Source: Pelagophyceae sp. CCMP2097
Lineage: Eukaryota; Sar; Pelagophyceae
Assembly (NCBI GenBank): GCA_026770575.1
Contig: MU657175.1
Location: 432,707-473,261, forward strand
Length of the DNA: 40,555 nucleotides
Direction of reading: 5' to 3'
Below are positions 28,687 to 39,476 of this stretch, piece after piece (the stretch's first letter is position 1; the number at the start of each line of letters is the position of its first letter). Under the pieces are notes generated by a model. The model saw only the letters and a list, made by a program, of their open reading frames with translations. It was not told the origin of the DNA and made no database searches. Made by a program: the position numbers and the translations under genes.

Positions 28687-29532
28687 TTAGGCGGCGGCGG
28701 CGTCGAGGACGAAGCTGGCGGCGACGTCTTTAACGCAAATGTCCTTGTTCGTGTTCGCGCCCGTCGGCGCAGTCGCCCCAAGTTGGCCTAGGAGCGCAAG
28801 CCAGTTGGCCTTTGAATTTGCGGCGTTGGTGGCCTCTGCGCCCTCGGTGACGATGTTGCCGTTGACGTCGATGCCCGTGAACAGCGACTTGGAGCCGCCG
28901 CCCTACGAAGCGGCTCGGACGAATGCAAAGGCCGCGGACGAATACAAAGGCTGCACCTTGAACATGTAGAGCTCGCCGTCGACGATCGCAAAGGCCATTG
29001 GGTCGACAGTGTAGAGCGAGACGGGGCAGTTGCCGCCGACGTCGTCGTTGCCCGTCATCGCAAAGGCGCAGAACCCGCCAAGCTGCGGCACGAAAGCATC
29101 CGGGTCGGTCTCGAAGGCAATCTTGTTCGCCTCGCTGCTGAACCAGTACAGCGAGCCGTCGTGCTCGGCGGTAAACTCCTCGGTGCCCAAGACGTAATGG
29201 CCGCCGGCGCCGGCGCCGTCCGTGCCAAAGTACGCCACGACATCGGCGCCGAAGAGCACGGGCGCGTCCGAGCCCATGCACTCCTTTAGCGCCGTCAGCG
29301 CGCAATCGGCGACGTTCCATTCGATCGGGACCTCGTCCAGCTCGGCCGAACGCAGAACCTCCGCCGAGCCGCCGAGGAAGCCGGGCGGCGCCGCGCTGAT
29401 CGTCAGGAGCATCGCCGCGACGAAGCCCGTCACGACGAGGAGCACCGAGAAGCGCCGGAGCACCTTCACCTCGTTGGGCGTCGACGGGTGAAAATTTTCG
29501 TCAATCGGCTCGTACGTCCCGTACGACGTCAT
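28687..29532 (-). CDS. YHS-domain single-pass membrane protein
   Basis: Start 29532 gives a short N-tail (MTSYGTYEPIDENFHPSTPN) and a transmembrane helix at about 29-48 (SVLLVVTGFVAAMLLTISAA), then an extracytoplasmic part. That part matches YHS-domain proteins: DVVAYFGTDG, HYVLGTEEFTAEHDGSLYWF, SSEANKIAFETDPDAFVPQL, GGFCAFAM and FAIVDGELYMFK. These often bind metal or sit next to metal transport, but no such function is shown here. The frame meets TAG at 28905-28903. Treating AAG|GTGCAG...CGTAG| as a 54-nt intron (28956-28903) joins GELYMFK to GGGSKSLFTG, and the frame continues through ANSKANWLALLGQLG to TAA at 28687-28689. That order (K-L-Y...W...ANW) fits bacterial YHS relatives. Total length is 263 residues. 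Confidence 0.8.
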
Positions 29533-30042
29533 CTTCTTCTAGTCGCGCGGGCAAGTGCGGCACCGACGGGGAGGGGCGCCTTCGAGCGAGCGTCTGCAAG
29601 GTCCTTTGAGCGCGCCGTGCGTCGCGCTGGGGCTTGCTTCCTAGTAAGTTCCTACACAAAGATTCGCGCAAAAGTTCACACAAAATATTCCGGAATCGTG
29701 CGAAAAACGACTCAGGAGGGTGCGGCCGCCGCGTGGTGTCGTACGCGCGCGAGCGCATGCGCGAATGATGTGGGTGTTTGTTCAAGAACTCTCGAATGTT
29801 CAAAAACCCGCTGGTATCGCCGAACGGGCCTGCGGGCCCGCCGGGCCCGGGCGCGGTAAGCGCGGCCGTGCCGCCGCCGCCACTGCACGGCGGGCTCCGG
29901 GAGCCTCGAGGGACCTTGCAGGCACTGCGTCCCGGGGATGCGGGATTGCTGTCCGTACGACCCTTGCCTCCCATCGACTCCCAGGCCCAGGTTCTCGGCG
30001 TCGCGGGGCCCCTTCGGGCAGGCATGGTTACTGGTGCTTGGC
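29533..30042. other. Intergenic; possible small plus-strand exon
   Basis: This lies between the YHS gene 5' end and the stop of the FBA-domain gene. A plus-strand ATG near 29796 starts MFKNPLVSPNGPAGPPGPGA and is followed by a good GTAAGC donor, so it could be a first exon. No downstream exon was found, and the opposite strand has a FBA gene beginning its 3' end at 30043. I do not call it a gene. Confidence 0.35.
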
Positions 30043-31977
30043 TTAGAGGAGGTGCTCGTTGCTCTCGATGCGCGGGCCGAGGGCGGCATCGAAGGTGCCC
30101 ATTTCCACGCCGTCGCGGGAGATCGTGGTGTCGGCCGCGTGGTAGGCGCGGCGGTCTTGTTCCTTCTTATAGACGACGCAGACGCCCAGCAGCGTGAGCG
30201 CGGTGAAGACTATGAGCACGATCACAATGCCAAAGTTCACCGGCGCGCGCCGGCTCTTGCCGCCCGTCAGTGCAGCCGTCGGCGCCGACGTCGTCGGCGG
30301 CGAGGTCTCGCCCGCGACGCCCGCGTCTGAGCCCGCGCCCGCGGCGCCTGCGTCAGCCGTCGCGTTCTTTGAAAGCGTCGGCGCCGCCGTCGGTTCATCG
30401 CGCGCGTCGGGGTCGCGCGTCGGCACGGGCGTGCGCGGCCATGTGGCGTTTGAGGTGGGGCCCGTCGTCGGCGCGGGCGTCTCTTCGGCCGTCGGCGGCG
30501 GCGTCGCCGCGTCCTCGGGCACCGTTGCGTTGTTGGACGCCGGCGTTGCGTCCTCGGCCGTCGGCGCCTGCGTCGGCGTCGCCGTCGCTGGCTCTAAGGC
30601 CTCTGGCGATGCGTAAAGTCGTGCATCCGCCTTTCGGAATTCCGGGCCGTAGTGGCCGTCCCAGTACTCCGTGTCCGTGCCACCGTCCTCGAAGCGGACG
30701 AATCGAGCGCCCGCCACGTTCGGGAAGACGTGCGACACGCCTAGAAAAGGTGTGCAAGGCAAAGAGCGCCGGCAGCGAGGTCCTCTCGCGCAACAAAGGC
30801 CAAGAGGGACTCCCCCCGGTGTGCCGCTCGCCGTCGCCTTTCTGGAATTCGATTTGACGCGGCTACTCGCTGAGCCACTCGTCCAAGACGGCTCCAGAAG
30901 TCTCGCAAAAGTTGTCCCACGACGTCCCGCACGGGTCCCAGCTCGCCACGACCTAGGGCCAGCGTCCGGGAAGCGTGGGGGGGGCGATCCTGCAAGACTC
31001 GACAGCACGAAACGCACCTTTTGGCACGTCTCTTCTGCACAAAGCTGAACCTTGATGTAGAACAAGTCCTTATCCAGAAACTCGCGGACCTGCTCCGAGA
31101 CGGCCAAAGAGACGAGGCCAGAGTCGAGGACCGCTTCTGGCGCGGCGTCGGTGATCAGCGAGACTGTTTGAGAACGGATACAGGGAGTGTACCTGCGTTG
31201 TATGCGGTTGCAACCAGGCTTGTTTGGAAGCGTGGACGCTGGGGTGCACGACGTTCCGAACCAATTATCACATTCCTTGTCTTTTCTATGCTTATTCTTT
31301 TCCTCGCAAGACTCATCGACATGCGCCTCCCAGCCAGACCCCCCATTCTCCAGCACGGTCCAGCCGTCCATCGAGGGAGAAGTGGGGCCGCCGTTGAAGA
31401 GGAGGTTGCCCGTGAGCTCCACGCCGAGCTCAGAAATCTCTAAAGCTTCGCCCAGTGCAAGCATGGAAGCTGCGTTGAGACTCGCAGGGTCGACCAGGCC
31501 CGACAAGTCCGCCGGGTCGAGGCCCGCGAGTTCGGACGGGTCGAGGCCTGCTAAGTCGGCCGGGTCGAGGCCTGCTAAGTCGGCCGGGTCGAGTCCCGCG
31601 AGTTCGGCTGGGTCGAGGCCCGCGAGGTTGGCTGGATCGAGACCTGCTAGGTTAGCTGGATCGAGATCGGCGAGGTCGGCTGGATCGAGATCGGCCAGAT
31701 CGGCCGGATCGAGACTCGCTAGATCCTCCGGAGTGAGGCCAGCCGCCGCCGCCGCGTCGGCGAGCGCGGCCATGTCCGCCGCGTCGAGTAAGGCGAGGTC
31801 CTGCGGCGTGAGGCCCGCGGCGGCGGCGGCGGCGGCGACTTGGGCCGGGTCGAGGCCCGCGGCCGTTGCCGCGGCATACAACTCGGCCTGCGCCTGCGCT
31901 TCCGCCGCGGCGTCGGCCGCGTCCTGCGCGAGGTCCGCGAACGCGAGGCTCGCGAAGAGGCAGAGGAAGAGGCGCAT
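30043..31977 (-). CDS. FBA-domain type I membrane protein with octapeptide repeats
   Basis: Exons 31977-31262, 31192-31018, 30952-30871 and 30740-30043 join in phase to about 556 residues. A signal peptide (MRLFLCLFASLAFADLAQD) is followed by an Ala-rich helix. About ten octapeptides of the type LAGLDPAD come next (31495-31740). The central domain matches the F-box-associated (FBA) fold: GNLLFNGGPTSPSMDGWTVL, ENGGSGWEAH, VASWDPCGTSWDNFCETSGA, VSHVFPNVAGARFVRFEDGG, DTEYWDGHYGPEF. A Thr/Pro-rich mucin-like stalk, a transmembrane helix (FGIVIVLIVFTALTLLGVCV) and a 45-residue cytosolic tail end the protein. FBA domains bind glycoproteins in other proteins, so a glycan-binding surface receptor is a reasonable inference. 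The junction after 30871 appears to use a GCGAGT donor. Confidence 0.82.
   Translation of the reverse strand: MRLFLCLFASLAFADLAQDAADAAAEAQAQAELYAAATAAGLDPAQVAAAAAAAGLTPQDLALLDAADMAALADAAAAAGLTPEDLASLDPADLADLDPADLADLDPANLAGLDPANLAGLDPAELAGLDPADLAGLDPADLAGLDPSELAGLDPADLSGLVDPASLNAASMLALGEALEISELGVELTGNLLFNGGPTSPSMDGWTVLENGGSGWEAHVDESCEEKNKHRKDKECDNWFGTSCTPASTLPNKPGCNRIQRRYTPCIRSQTVSLITDAAPEAVLDSGLVSLAVSEQVREFLDKDLFYIKVQLCAEETCQKVRFVLSSLAGSPPPRFPDAGPRSWRAGTRAGRRGTTFARLLEPSWTSGSASSRVKSNSRKATASGTPGGVPLGLCCARGPRCRRSLPCTPFLGVSHVFPNVAGARFVRFEDGGTDTEYWDGHYGPEFRKADARLYASPEALEPATATPTQAPTAEDATPASNNATVPEDAATPPPTAEETPAPTTGPTSNATWPRTPVPTRDPDARDEPTAAPTLSKNATADAGAAGAGSDAGVAGETSPPTTSAPTAALTGGKSRRAPVNFGIVIVLIVFTALTLLGVCVVYKKEQDRRAYHAADTTISRDGVEMGTFDAALGPRIESNEHLL
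31495..31740 (-). repeat. 24-bp coding repeat (octapeptide LAGLDPAD)
   Basis: About ten in-frame 24-base units lie within the FBA-domain gene, with variation mostly at G/D, D/N/E and synonymous positions. The third-position changes between units show the array is under protein-level constraint or moderately old. Confidence 0.8.
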
Positions 31978-32493
31978 GGCGCCGCGGAATATCTACGGAT
32001 TATCCAAACCGACGTTCCGAACCCTAACGTTTCCAAAAAGTGTCAGCGGCAAGTGCCAGCTGCAACGTCGGCGCGGTCCGCTCCGGTGGCGTGGCGTGCT
32101 CCGCGCGTCGGCGCGGTGCGCTGCGGCGTCAAAGAGAGGCGATTCCCGACGGAATTCCAAGGGAGTTCACGCTTCTCGAACGAGGAACCCGAACATGTTT
32201 CGTTTTTTTAAAACACAAAAAGTCGTGAACTTCCTGTCGCCGTCAACGGACGCCGCGCGCGCCGGCGCGGCGCGGCATCAGGCGGCGACCCCGGCAATAT
32301 CGACGCCTTTTCTCAAAAAGTAGATCACGAGCACGTCCCCGGAGCGCTCCGGCAATGGCGCGCTCGTCAGGGCCGGTCCCGTTGCGATTGGCGGGCCGAG
32401 GGCGTGAAGCTTAAAAAGTTTTCATTGTTTTCGGCGACTCCAGTTACGTCCGGCGCCAGGCGCGGAGGGCCGTCCCTTGACAGGAGGGCCGAT
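31978..32493. promoter_or_regulatory. Divergent intergenic region
   Basis: About 515 bases separate the starts of the FBA gene (minus) and the EF-hand gene (plus), so both promoters should be here. It contains a short duplication, GGCGTGGCGTGCTCCGCGCG-like and GTCGGCGCGGT-like blocks around 32060-32125, and a run of T and A at 32200-32220. No gene is supported. Confidence 0.4.
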
Positions 32494-35400
32494 ATGGGCG
32501 AGGCCCACGTGGAGCGTCGGCTGGCGCTGGTGCGCGGCCTGCTCGCGGGCGACGTGGCGGCGCTGGCGGCGGGGAGCGGGCAAACCGTTTCTGCGGCGGA
32601 CCAGTGCCGCCGAAAGCTCGCCGAGGCCGTACGCCGCGCCGCCAGGCTGCGAATGGGTGCGTCCAAAAAGCGTGCGGCGTATCAGCGGCCTTGCCTTGAA
32701 GGGCATGCGTCGCCTTGAAGGGCGCCTCGGGGCGCCAACGCCACGTCTAGGCGCGCGCGCGGACTCGGCCGAGGAGTCTTGTGACTTGTCGACTTATCTC
32801 AAACGCTTGTTCGCAGTGTCGAATGGCGGCTTCGAAGACGCCATCACGGCGTCGCCGGCGATTGAAGCGGATTCGTTGCGCGATCAACTTTTGAGCATAT
32901 GCGAGTCTCGGAAAGACACGGAAGCCGCCATCGAAGCTTTATCCCACGACGGCGCGGTGACGCTCGCCGACTTCCGTGCGTACGTCTCGTACAAGGACGC
33001 TTCCGCAAAGGGCGGCGCCGGCGATCGGTTTTCCGAGATTGTCTCAAACATTCAAAGAAGATTAGCGGCCCTCGCCCGCGCCGACGCTCTAGACTTTGCC
33101 GCTCTCGCGGACGACGACGATGCCGGCCGCCTCTCGCGCGGGCGGGTGCACGCGGCGGTATTCCATCAGTTAAGGTTGGATCTGACAAAGTCGGAGGTGT
33201 CAGCTTTATTAAAAGCGATCAACACCATCGGCGGCGCCCCAGATGCAGGGGCAGACGTCGACGAATTCGCGTTTGCGCAGTTCTTAGAAGCGGACCTCTC
33301 CCTCGGCGAGGCTGGGGGGCGGGCGGCGAAGCAACGGGAACCGATCATCGACGTGCAGGTCAGTTTTGGATCCCTTCCTAGAGGACTTGCGAGAGGACTT
33401 CATATTGTCGAGGCATCCTGCCGAGAGCGCCGTCGAAGACACGCGCTCCATCTAGGTCTCGTCGAGCCGAACAGAGGAGGAGGACCTGCGCGTCCAGGGC
33501 TACGTCCAGGTGCGTCGCGGGGAGCGTGGCAAAGAAACAGTCGCCTGATGGGTTCCTGTGAAGGCATACAGGGACGGTCCACCGGGTAGGTCTCGGAGCC
33601 TGCGCCGCTGCACGGCCAGCGCGCCGAGGATGTGGAACAGCCGTGCAACGTGCGTTCCTCGAACTCGAACTCGTCGCGAGTCTTCGTCTGGTACCTCCGA
33701 CGACGCGGCGGCGCGCACTCGCGCTTGAAGCCCGTCGTCGACATTTTGGTGGAAGGGACCCATACAAAGTCGGCTTTAGCCATCAGTGGATATACTTGTA
33801 TCAAGACAAACCTTGCAAGGGGCTCTCTAGCTCAGGCCCCGCAGTACCTCTGGATCGCGCGCGCAATTACGGACGACCGCGCTCGAGACGACGCCCTCGT
33901 CGAGCTGCAGGCGACGGTGGGCAAGGAGAAAAGCGGGGACGACGCTATCCACGTGGGCTGCGGCGTCTCCTGGACGTGGGAAACCCGGACCGTCGCAGTC
34001 GGTGTTCAAAAAGTCGCGGCGCTTTCAAGGCAGCGGAAAGACCTCTCATCGTGGCCGTCATAAATACCCCGCGTCCCGTAGGTGCCCCCCGACGCGCGCG
34101 GATCGACGTCTCGGCGGCGCGGCGGGTCTGCCTTTGTGAAAGTCGACGGCAATTTGAACCGCGGCGGTTCGCGCGACGTCTTCCTCTGGTTCCGGCCGCG
34201 CAAGCCGCGGTCGACGGAGTCGGTGGAATTGCCCTCTGTGGCGTATATCCGTTGGTCTCCGGGGAAAAGACGCTCCGAAAGCGAAATTGCCTGCAAGCGG
34301 GCCCTCCGGCAGCACGCGCCGCCCGCTTCAAACGGCTCGCCCGACCTCGCCGCTTTATTTTCGAGGCACCGCACGGCTGCCTCGCTGGCACAGTCGATGG
34401 CCTCACTGTGCAATTCCAGCGCCTGAAATTCCAGCGCCTGAAATTCCAGCGCCTGAAACCACTCGGGAAAGGCACTAGCGCCGGGCCGCCGCAAGGCCCG
34501 TTCGATGCGGCCCCTCTATGCGGCCCCTCTATGCGGCCTCTCTTCGCCCTTGGATGGCCCCTCGTACGGTCTGAGAGGCCGGTTTTCTCGCGCAGTCCAA
34601 GGCCCCTCGCAGGGGCCCGTACAAGGACTTTCGTACGGGCCCTCGCATCGCCCTCGCATCGCACGGTCCATTTGAAGGCCCTCTTGCAAGGGACCGTGCG
34701 AGGGGTCTTGCAAGGGCGCCCGTGGGTCCCTTGCGCGGGTGCCTTGCAAGGTCCCTCGTGCAGTCCCTTGTACGGTCCCTTCGTGCAGTCCCTCGCACGG
34801 TCCCTTTGGAGGTCCCTCGCACGGTCCCTTTGAAGGTCCCTCGCACGGTCCCTTCGTGCAGTCCCTCGCACGGTCCCTTTGAAGGTCCCTCGCACGGGCG
34901 CCCTTGCAAGGCCCCTCGCAGGGTCCCTTGCAAGGCCCCTCGCAGGGGCCCTCGCAGGGGCCCTTGCGAGGCCCCTCGCACTTGCAAGGTCTCTGGCACA
35001 CCCCCTTGGATTCGCACAACCCCTTTGAAGGCGGCCGCAGGGTCGCACTTGGCAGGGCCGCCCCCTCGCAAGGCGGCCCCCTCGCGAGTTCCGTGAGCCG
35101 TCCTGGCAGGTCGACGACATCGCTCCGCCTGAACAAAAAGGCGTTCGCTTCGCTCCTCACGGACGTTGGTTTCTCCTTGGAGGCCGCGGACCGAGACGCT
35201 TTGCATCGGCGGATGATTTTGAGAGACGAAGCAGATGACGTATCTTTAGAGGAACTCATGTCATTCGCCGCGCTCACCGCCCACGAGCTCGACGACGTCG
35301 CCGAGGCTCTCAAGCGAAGGTTGAGGCAGCACCAGGTGCACGACGCGGCGGCGCCGGACCATTTGCGGCAGACCCAGACACTGAAACAATTAAGAAGAGC

Positions 35401-38400
35401 TCTGGCGGAATTGGCGCATCTCGGGACCCCAAACCTCACCCTCGCAGAGCTCAACGACATGTGCCGCTGCGTCGGTCACTTTTTGACGCCCGCCGAACTG
35501 TCGAGGTTCGCAAAAAGGTTCAACGGCCCAAAGCTCGACGGCGAAGTCTCGTCAACGGAGCTCTTACGCTTTGTCGAATGCGATTCGTATTCCCACGACG
35601 CCACGATCCGGCGCGCGGCGCGCGTCGCCGCCGCCGCGGAAGCGTTTCGGGGCGTGATCCTCGACGCGCAGCAGCATCTCGTCTCTGGCGCGGACCGGCG
35701 GCGGACCGCAGCCCGACCGAGAGACGTCGGCGAAGTCGACTCCATTTCGGCGTGGGCCGTGCTGACGGCGCGACGAAAGCGGAGGCTGCGTGGGGCTTCA
35801 ATGTTTACTTCAAGGCGGGAAGAGGAGGATTTAGAGGTGGAAGACGTGGCCATCGCGGTGGAACGGCATTTGCTCTGCGACGTCGGCGCCGCGGAGAAGC
35901 TGTCCCAGCCCGAGTACGCCCAGCTCGTCGCTTTGATCTCGCCGGGTGGGGAGTCTCGGGGGAGGATATCTCGGGAGGCTCTGCATGCGTTTGCTGCGGC
36001 TCCTTTACGGCCAGTCGCCGAACTCGTTCGAATCCTCCACCATTTCGTTCTGCGGCACACGGGCGACGTCGTGGCCACGTACCGCAAGGCCTTGAACGCG
36101 CCGTTGGATGTTGTTTTGCAGTCCACGCACGTGAATCGGGTCCAAAGATGTTTGCGGGATTTACGTTTGTTGGATGGCAACGGCTTTGCCAAGACCGTCC
36201 CCGTCGAAAAGCTGCGCAAGGAAATCGTCAAGGCCGCGGGCTCTCAAAGTGGCGATTTGGAAAGTGTCTCTCTCTCAGAATGGCTTCTGCTCGCGCAGCA
36301 CACGGGCGCCGACGCCCTCTCCAGCGAGAACGACGAAACCGCGACGGTCGCATTTGTCGTCCACGCCAAGCGCTTGGTGGAGGGCGTCTGCCGGCTTTTG
36401 GTGCAAGGGGACGATTTTGACGGCTACGTTGTTCGAGATGACGGCGACGGAGCAACATGGACGCACCGGAAGAAAAGCCCGATGACCCCGCGGCAGCTCG
36501 TCGCTCTGGACGACGCTCGCGCTCAAGGCGCCGTGACGGAGAGCGTGGCGGCGCAGCTTCGGCGGGAAATTCTCGACGCCGTTGTGCAGCTTGCCGGAGG
36601 TGAAAAGTACGGCGCGTGGTTATCCTCCGCCCTGGACGAGTACGGCCTCGCGAGGATGGTGCCGGCGCCGACTGCGACGTTTGCGAAGCTTTTGTTGAGG
36701 TGCGCTTAGTCTCCAAGGACTTGCCTGCTCCCTCTCCAACAACGCACCGACGTAAAACCCGAAACATACAAAATATGTAAACTATTTAAAAATTAGGTAT
36801 TCTCGCGAGTTTGACTGGGACGTGGACGAGGTCCAGTGCCAAGCTTGGGCAACATCTTGTGACGCCGACGGCGACGGCTGCATCGGCGACGGCGACGTCG
36901 AGATGTTTTGCAAAGCGCACGTGGTGGCGACGACGGACGCCTTTGTCATCGGCTTGAGGGATGCCTTGGAGGACGCGGGCATGGACGCGGACCGTCTCTT
37001 GCGCGCCTTTGCAAGGAGCGACTCGGCCCGGCCGCCTCGGGGCCTGCTCTCGAACACTGCCACGGCAAAGGCGCTGCAGAAGCTCTTTGCAACGTCTGGA
37101 TCTGCGGCTGCTGTCGAGTTTGCGGGATGCGCCGCCCCCGCCTCTTTGGAAGCGACTTACGGGAGCGAAGCCGAAGTCGACTACATGCGCATCGTCTCCG
37201 CGGTCCGCAAGTCGAAAGCGAACAAACATGCCTCGCCCCTCAAGGCAACTGTGATTCTGGACTCCAAGTTGCTCGCCTTGCGGAGGGCCGTGCAGCACTT
37301 CGCGAAGAGGCGCGGCGGCGCGCGCGACTACGCGGCCATCCGCAAGGCGCTGCACGAGGCCGACGAGAACGGCGACGGCAAAGTCTCGTCCGACGAGCTC
37401 GTAGAGGCTTTCAAGTCCCTGGGCCTCATCGAATCCCTGGACGACGGGTCGGACGCCATCGGCCGCGAAGACGTGCGCAAGTTGTTCGCCTCGCTCTTCG
37501 AGGCTGGGGGTGGGTCCGTCTCGCCAGACGAGGTTTTGAACTTTGTGGGCCATGCCGGTCCTCCCGAAGCCCTCGCGCCATTCTCTCGGCCAAAGCGCGG
37601 CGGTGGCTTCTTGGACTTTGAGGCGGCCTCTGAGTCTTCGGCGTTTGCGGCCGAGGCCCAGGAGGACGTGCTTGGCCTCGGGAACCATTTCGGCCGCGTC
37701 TTCGCCGACGCTCGCGAGGCCGTCTTCGCCGCGGCGGCGTTGCGGAGGTCCCCGACCGACTTCTTCGCAGACGTCAAATCCTTTTTACGCAGAATCGCGG
37801 AGAGGGACGGCGCCGTCTCGCGGCAAGCGTTCGAAAACCTCACGAGGGACTCTGGCATGGCAAAAGAGCTCGGCGCTTCTCGAGTCGAGTCGCTCGTCCT
37901 CGCTCTCGCCAAGCATCAAAACCACGGCCGAGACACGGTCATCGACCACGAGGCCTTTATCAACAAAGTCCTCGACGCCGCCGACGGCCGAAGCGACGCG
38001 CGTGATGGCCGCGGCGACGGCCGCGGTGATGGGCGCGGCGACGGCCGCTTCGAGGGCCGCTCGAACGGCCGCTTCGAAGACCGCCGCCAAAGCTCCGCGA
38101 GGCTGGAGCGGCGGTCGTCGGACCGCGGCGGTGGGGACGGAGCAAGTGGCGTGGTCGATATCTTGCAGAGGATCTTCGACGCGTGCACCGCCACCGGCCT
38201 ACGCTACGGCGACCTCTTCGAACGCCACGATTCGCGCGGCACGGGCTTCGTCTCGGAGAGCGCTTTGGATCACATTTTGGAGTCGATTGGGTGCCGCTTC
38301 AGCGACGGCGAGCTTCGCATTTTATTGGACTTGCTCCAGTCTCAAAATCGCCCCTCGAATTCGGGAGGTGTCAATTACGGCGACCTCTACGAACTCTTAG

Positions 38401-39476
38401 TGCACCACGCTCTGCCGCGAAGCTCGCGCGACTCCGGCGCGCGCGACTATTCAGCGACGCCCGCGCAAAGGGGCTTCGACGCCCACCCCGTCGAGTCGGC
38501 GCCTTCCTCCCGCGATCCACGGCCCGCGCCCGATACTCTGGAGGACGTTTGCCGGCGCGTCCGGGCGGGCGTGGCGAGGCGGCAATCCAAGTACGGTCCA
38601 TTCTCGGTGGCGGAGTTATTCGAAGGTTACGACCGCGGCGACCGCGGTGCAGTCTCGGGCCGCGATTTCCAACTTGCCCTGCAGTCGGTGGATGTCATCT
38701 TGACCTCGCAAGAGGGCGCGGCTCTCTCGCGCAGGTTTGATCGCAACGGAGGCTTCGACTACCGCGATTTCTCAAGAGCCGTCGCCGCAGAGGACGACGA
38801 CCTCGCCTTTGCGGCGGGCGCCGTGCTCTCCAAGCTGCAGGAGCAGCAGCGGCGGGGTTTGGACGTCTTGCTACCGTTCGAGATGGCCGACAGCAATCGA
38901 GACGGCTTCATCTCACTTCGAGATTTCCGGAGCGCCCTCCGCACGCTCGACCTGCCTCTCACCGAAGCCGACGCGGACAAATTCGCGATGAAGTTTTCGC
39001 AGCTCGGATCGGACCGGGTGCAATTCGCCGCCTTCTTAGACTTTGTCAAAGGGTCGACCAAAGGGTCGACAACTGCAGTGCATCTGGCGAACCGCGACGG
39101 CGCCGACGCCTTGTTCGGCTCTTCCGTGCAGCGGCGGCCCCTGCTCGCGGCCGCCGAGCAGCGGTCGGGCGGCGGGTTTGGCGGGTTTCAGGGGTCGAAT
39201 TCAAACTCGCAGGGCTCCAATTCGGCCTTGATGGGGTTCAACCGCGAGGGCTCCAACTCTGCCTTCAACCGCGACGGCCCAGGGTCCAACTCCTTCAACG
39301 CCCTGAACTTCGGCCAGCCCCCCGGCCGCTGGAATAGAGCGCACTCGCCACTCAGGCGCCAGTCGCTGGAATCGCGCGGCCACGGCGGCGTGGAAGATGA
39401 CCCAGACGACCCGCGCCACTTCCAGAGCGACGCCTTCCCGCCGCAGTCGCCGCGCCACATCCGAGACCTCTACTGA
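32494..39476 (+). CDS. Giant MABP-repeat and multi-EF-hand protein (1927 residues)
   Basis: Seven exons join in exact phase: 32494-32656, 32751-33358, 33456-33509, 33590-33952, 34082-34407, 35110-36699 and 36797-39476. After an N-terminal helical and EF-hand-like region comes a set of about three MABP modules. They are marked by EPIIDVQ, SSRVFVWYLRR; PVVDILVEG, TCIKTNLARGS, QYLWIAR; and FVKVDGNLNRGGSRDVFLWF. MABP domains bind acidic membranes in ESCRT and DENN proteins. The rest is an array of EF-hand units. Good calcium loops are DADGDGCIGDGD, DENGDGKVSSDE and DSNRDGFISLRD; many others are degenerate. Between them is a GRGDGRGDGR-type basic linker, and the C-terminus has GSNSAFNRDG-type repeats. 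A calcium-responsive membrane-associated scaffold is inferred. Intron 5 (34408-35109) is filled by a minisatellite. No kinase or enzyme domain is seen. Confidence 0.82.
34408..35109 (+). repeat. Minisatellite-filled intron
   Basis: Intron 5 of the EF-hand gene is 702 nt, far longer than its neighbours. It starts with three 15-base units (AATTCCAGCGCCTGA), then repeats of GCGGCCCCTCTAT. From about 34660 to 35000 there are many degenerate units built on CCCTCGCACGGTCCCTT and AAGG. The array has no stop on some frames, so it yields misleading long ORFs on both strands. Confidence 0.85.

Noticed and set aside
1874..28905. TAG as a sense codon. In-frame TAG interrupts three otherwise continuous proteins (1874, 27003 and 28905).
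   Set aside because: Each TAG can be the 3' end of a short intron, and for the YHS gene the 54-nt removal improves the family match. Several other genes end at TAG (polymerase, bS6m, PH-hydrolase, first MYND gene).
31187..32323. A 378-codon plus-strand ORF with repeated Ser-Ala-Gly-Ser-Arg.
   Set aside because: It is antisense to the octapeptide array and signal peptide of the FBA gene; its repeats mirror that array.
34660..35000. Possible CRISPR-like array of about 24-base units.
   Set aside because: The units are contiguous, degenerate and intronic, with no unique spacers, in a eukaryotic genome.
33643..35120. Long ORFs on both strands over 33643-35120, rich in Arg, Gly, Pro or Cys-Glu-Gly-Pro repeats.
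   Set aside because: They are translations of the minisatellite intron and shadows of the MABP exons.
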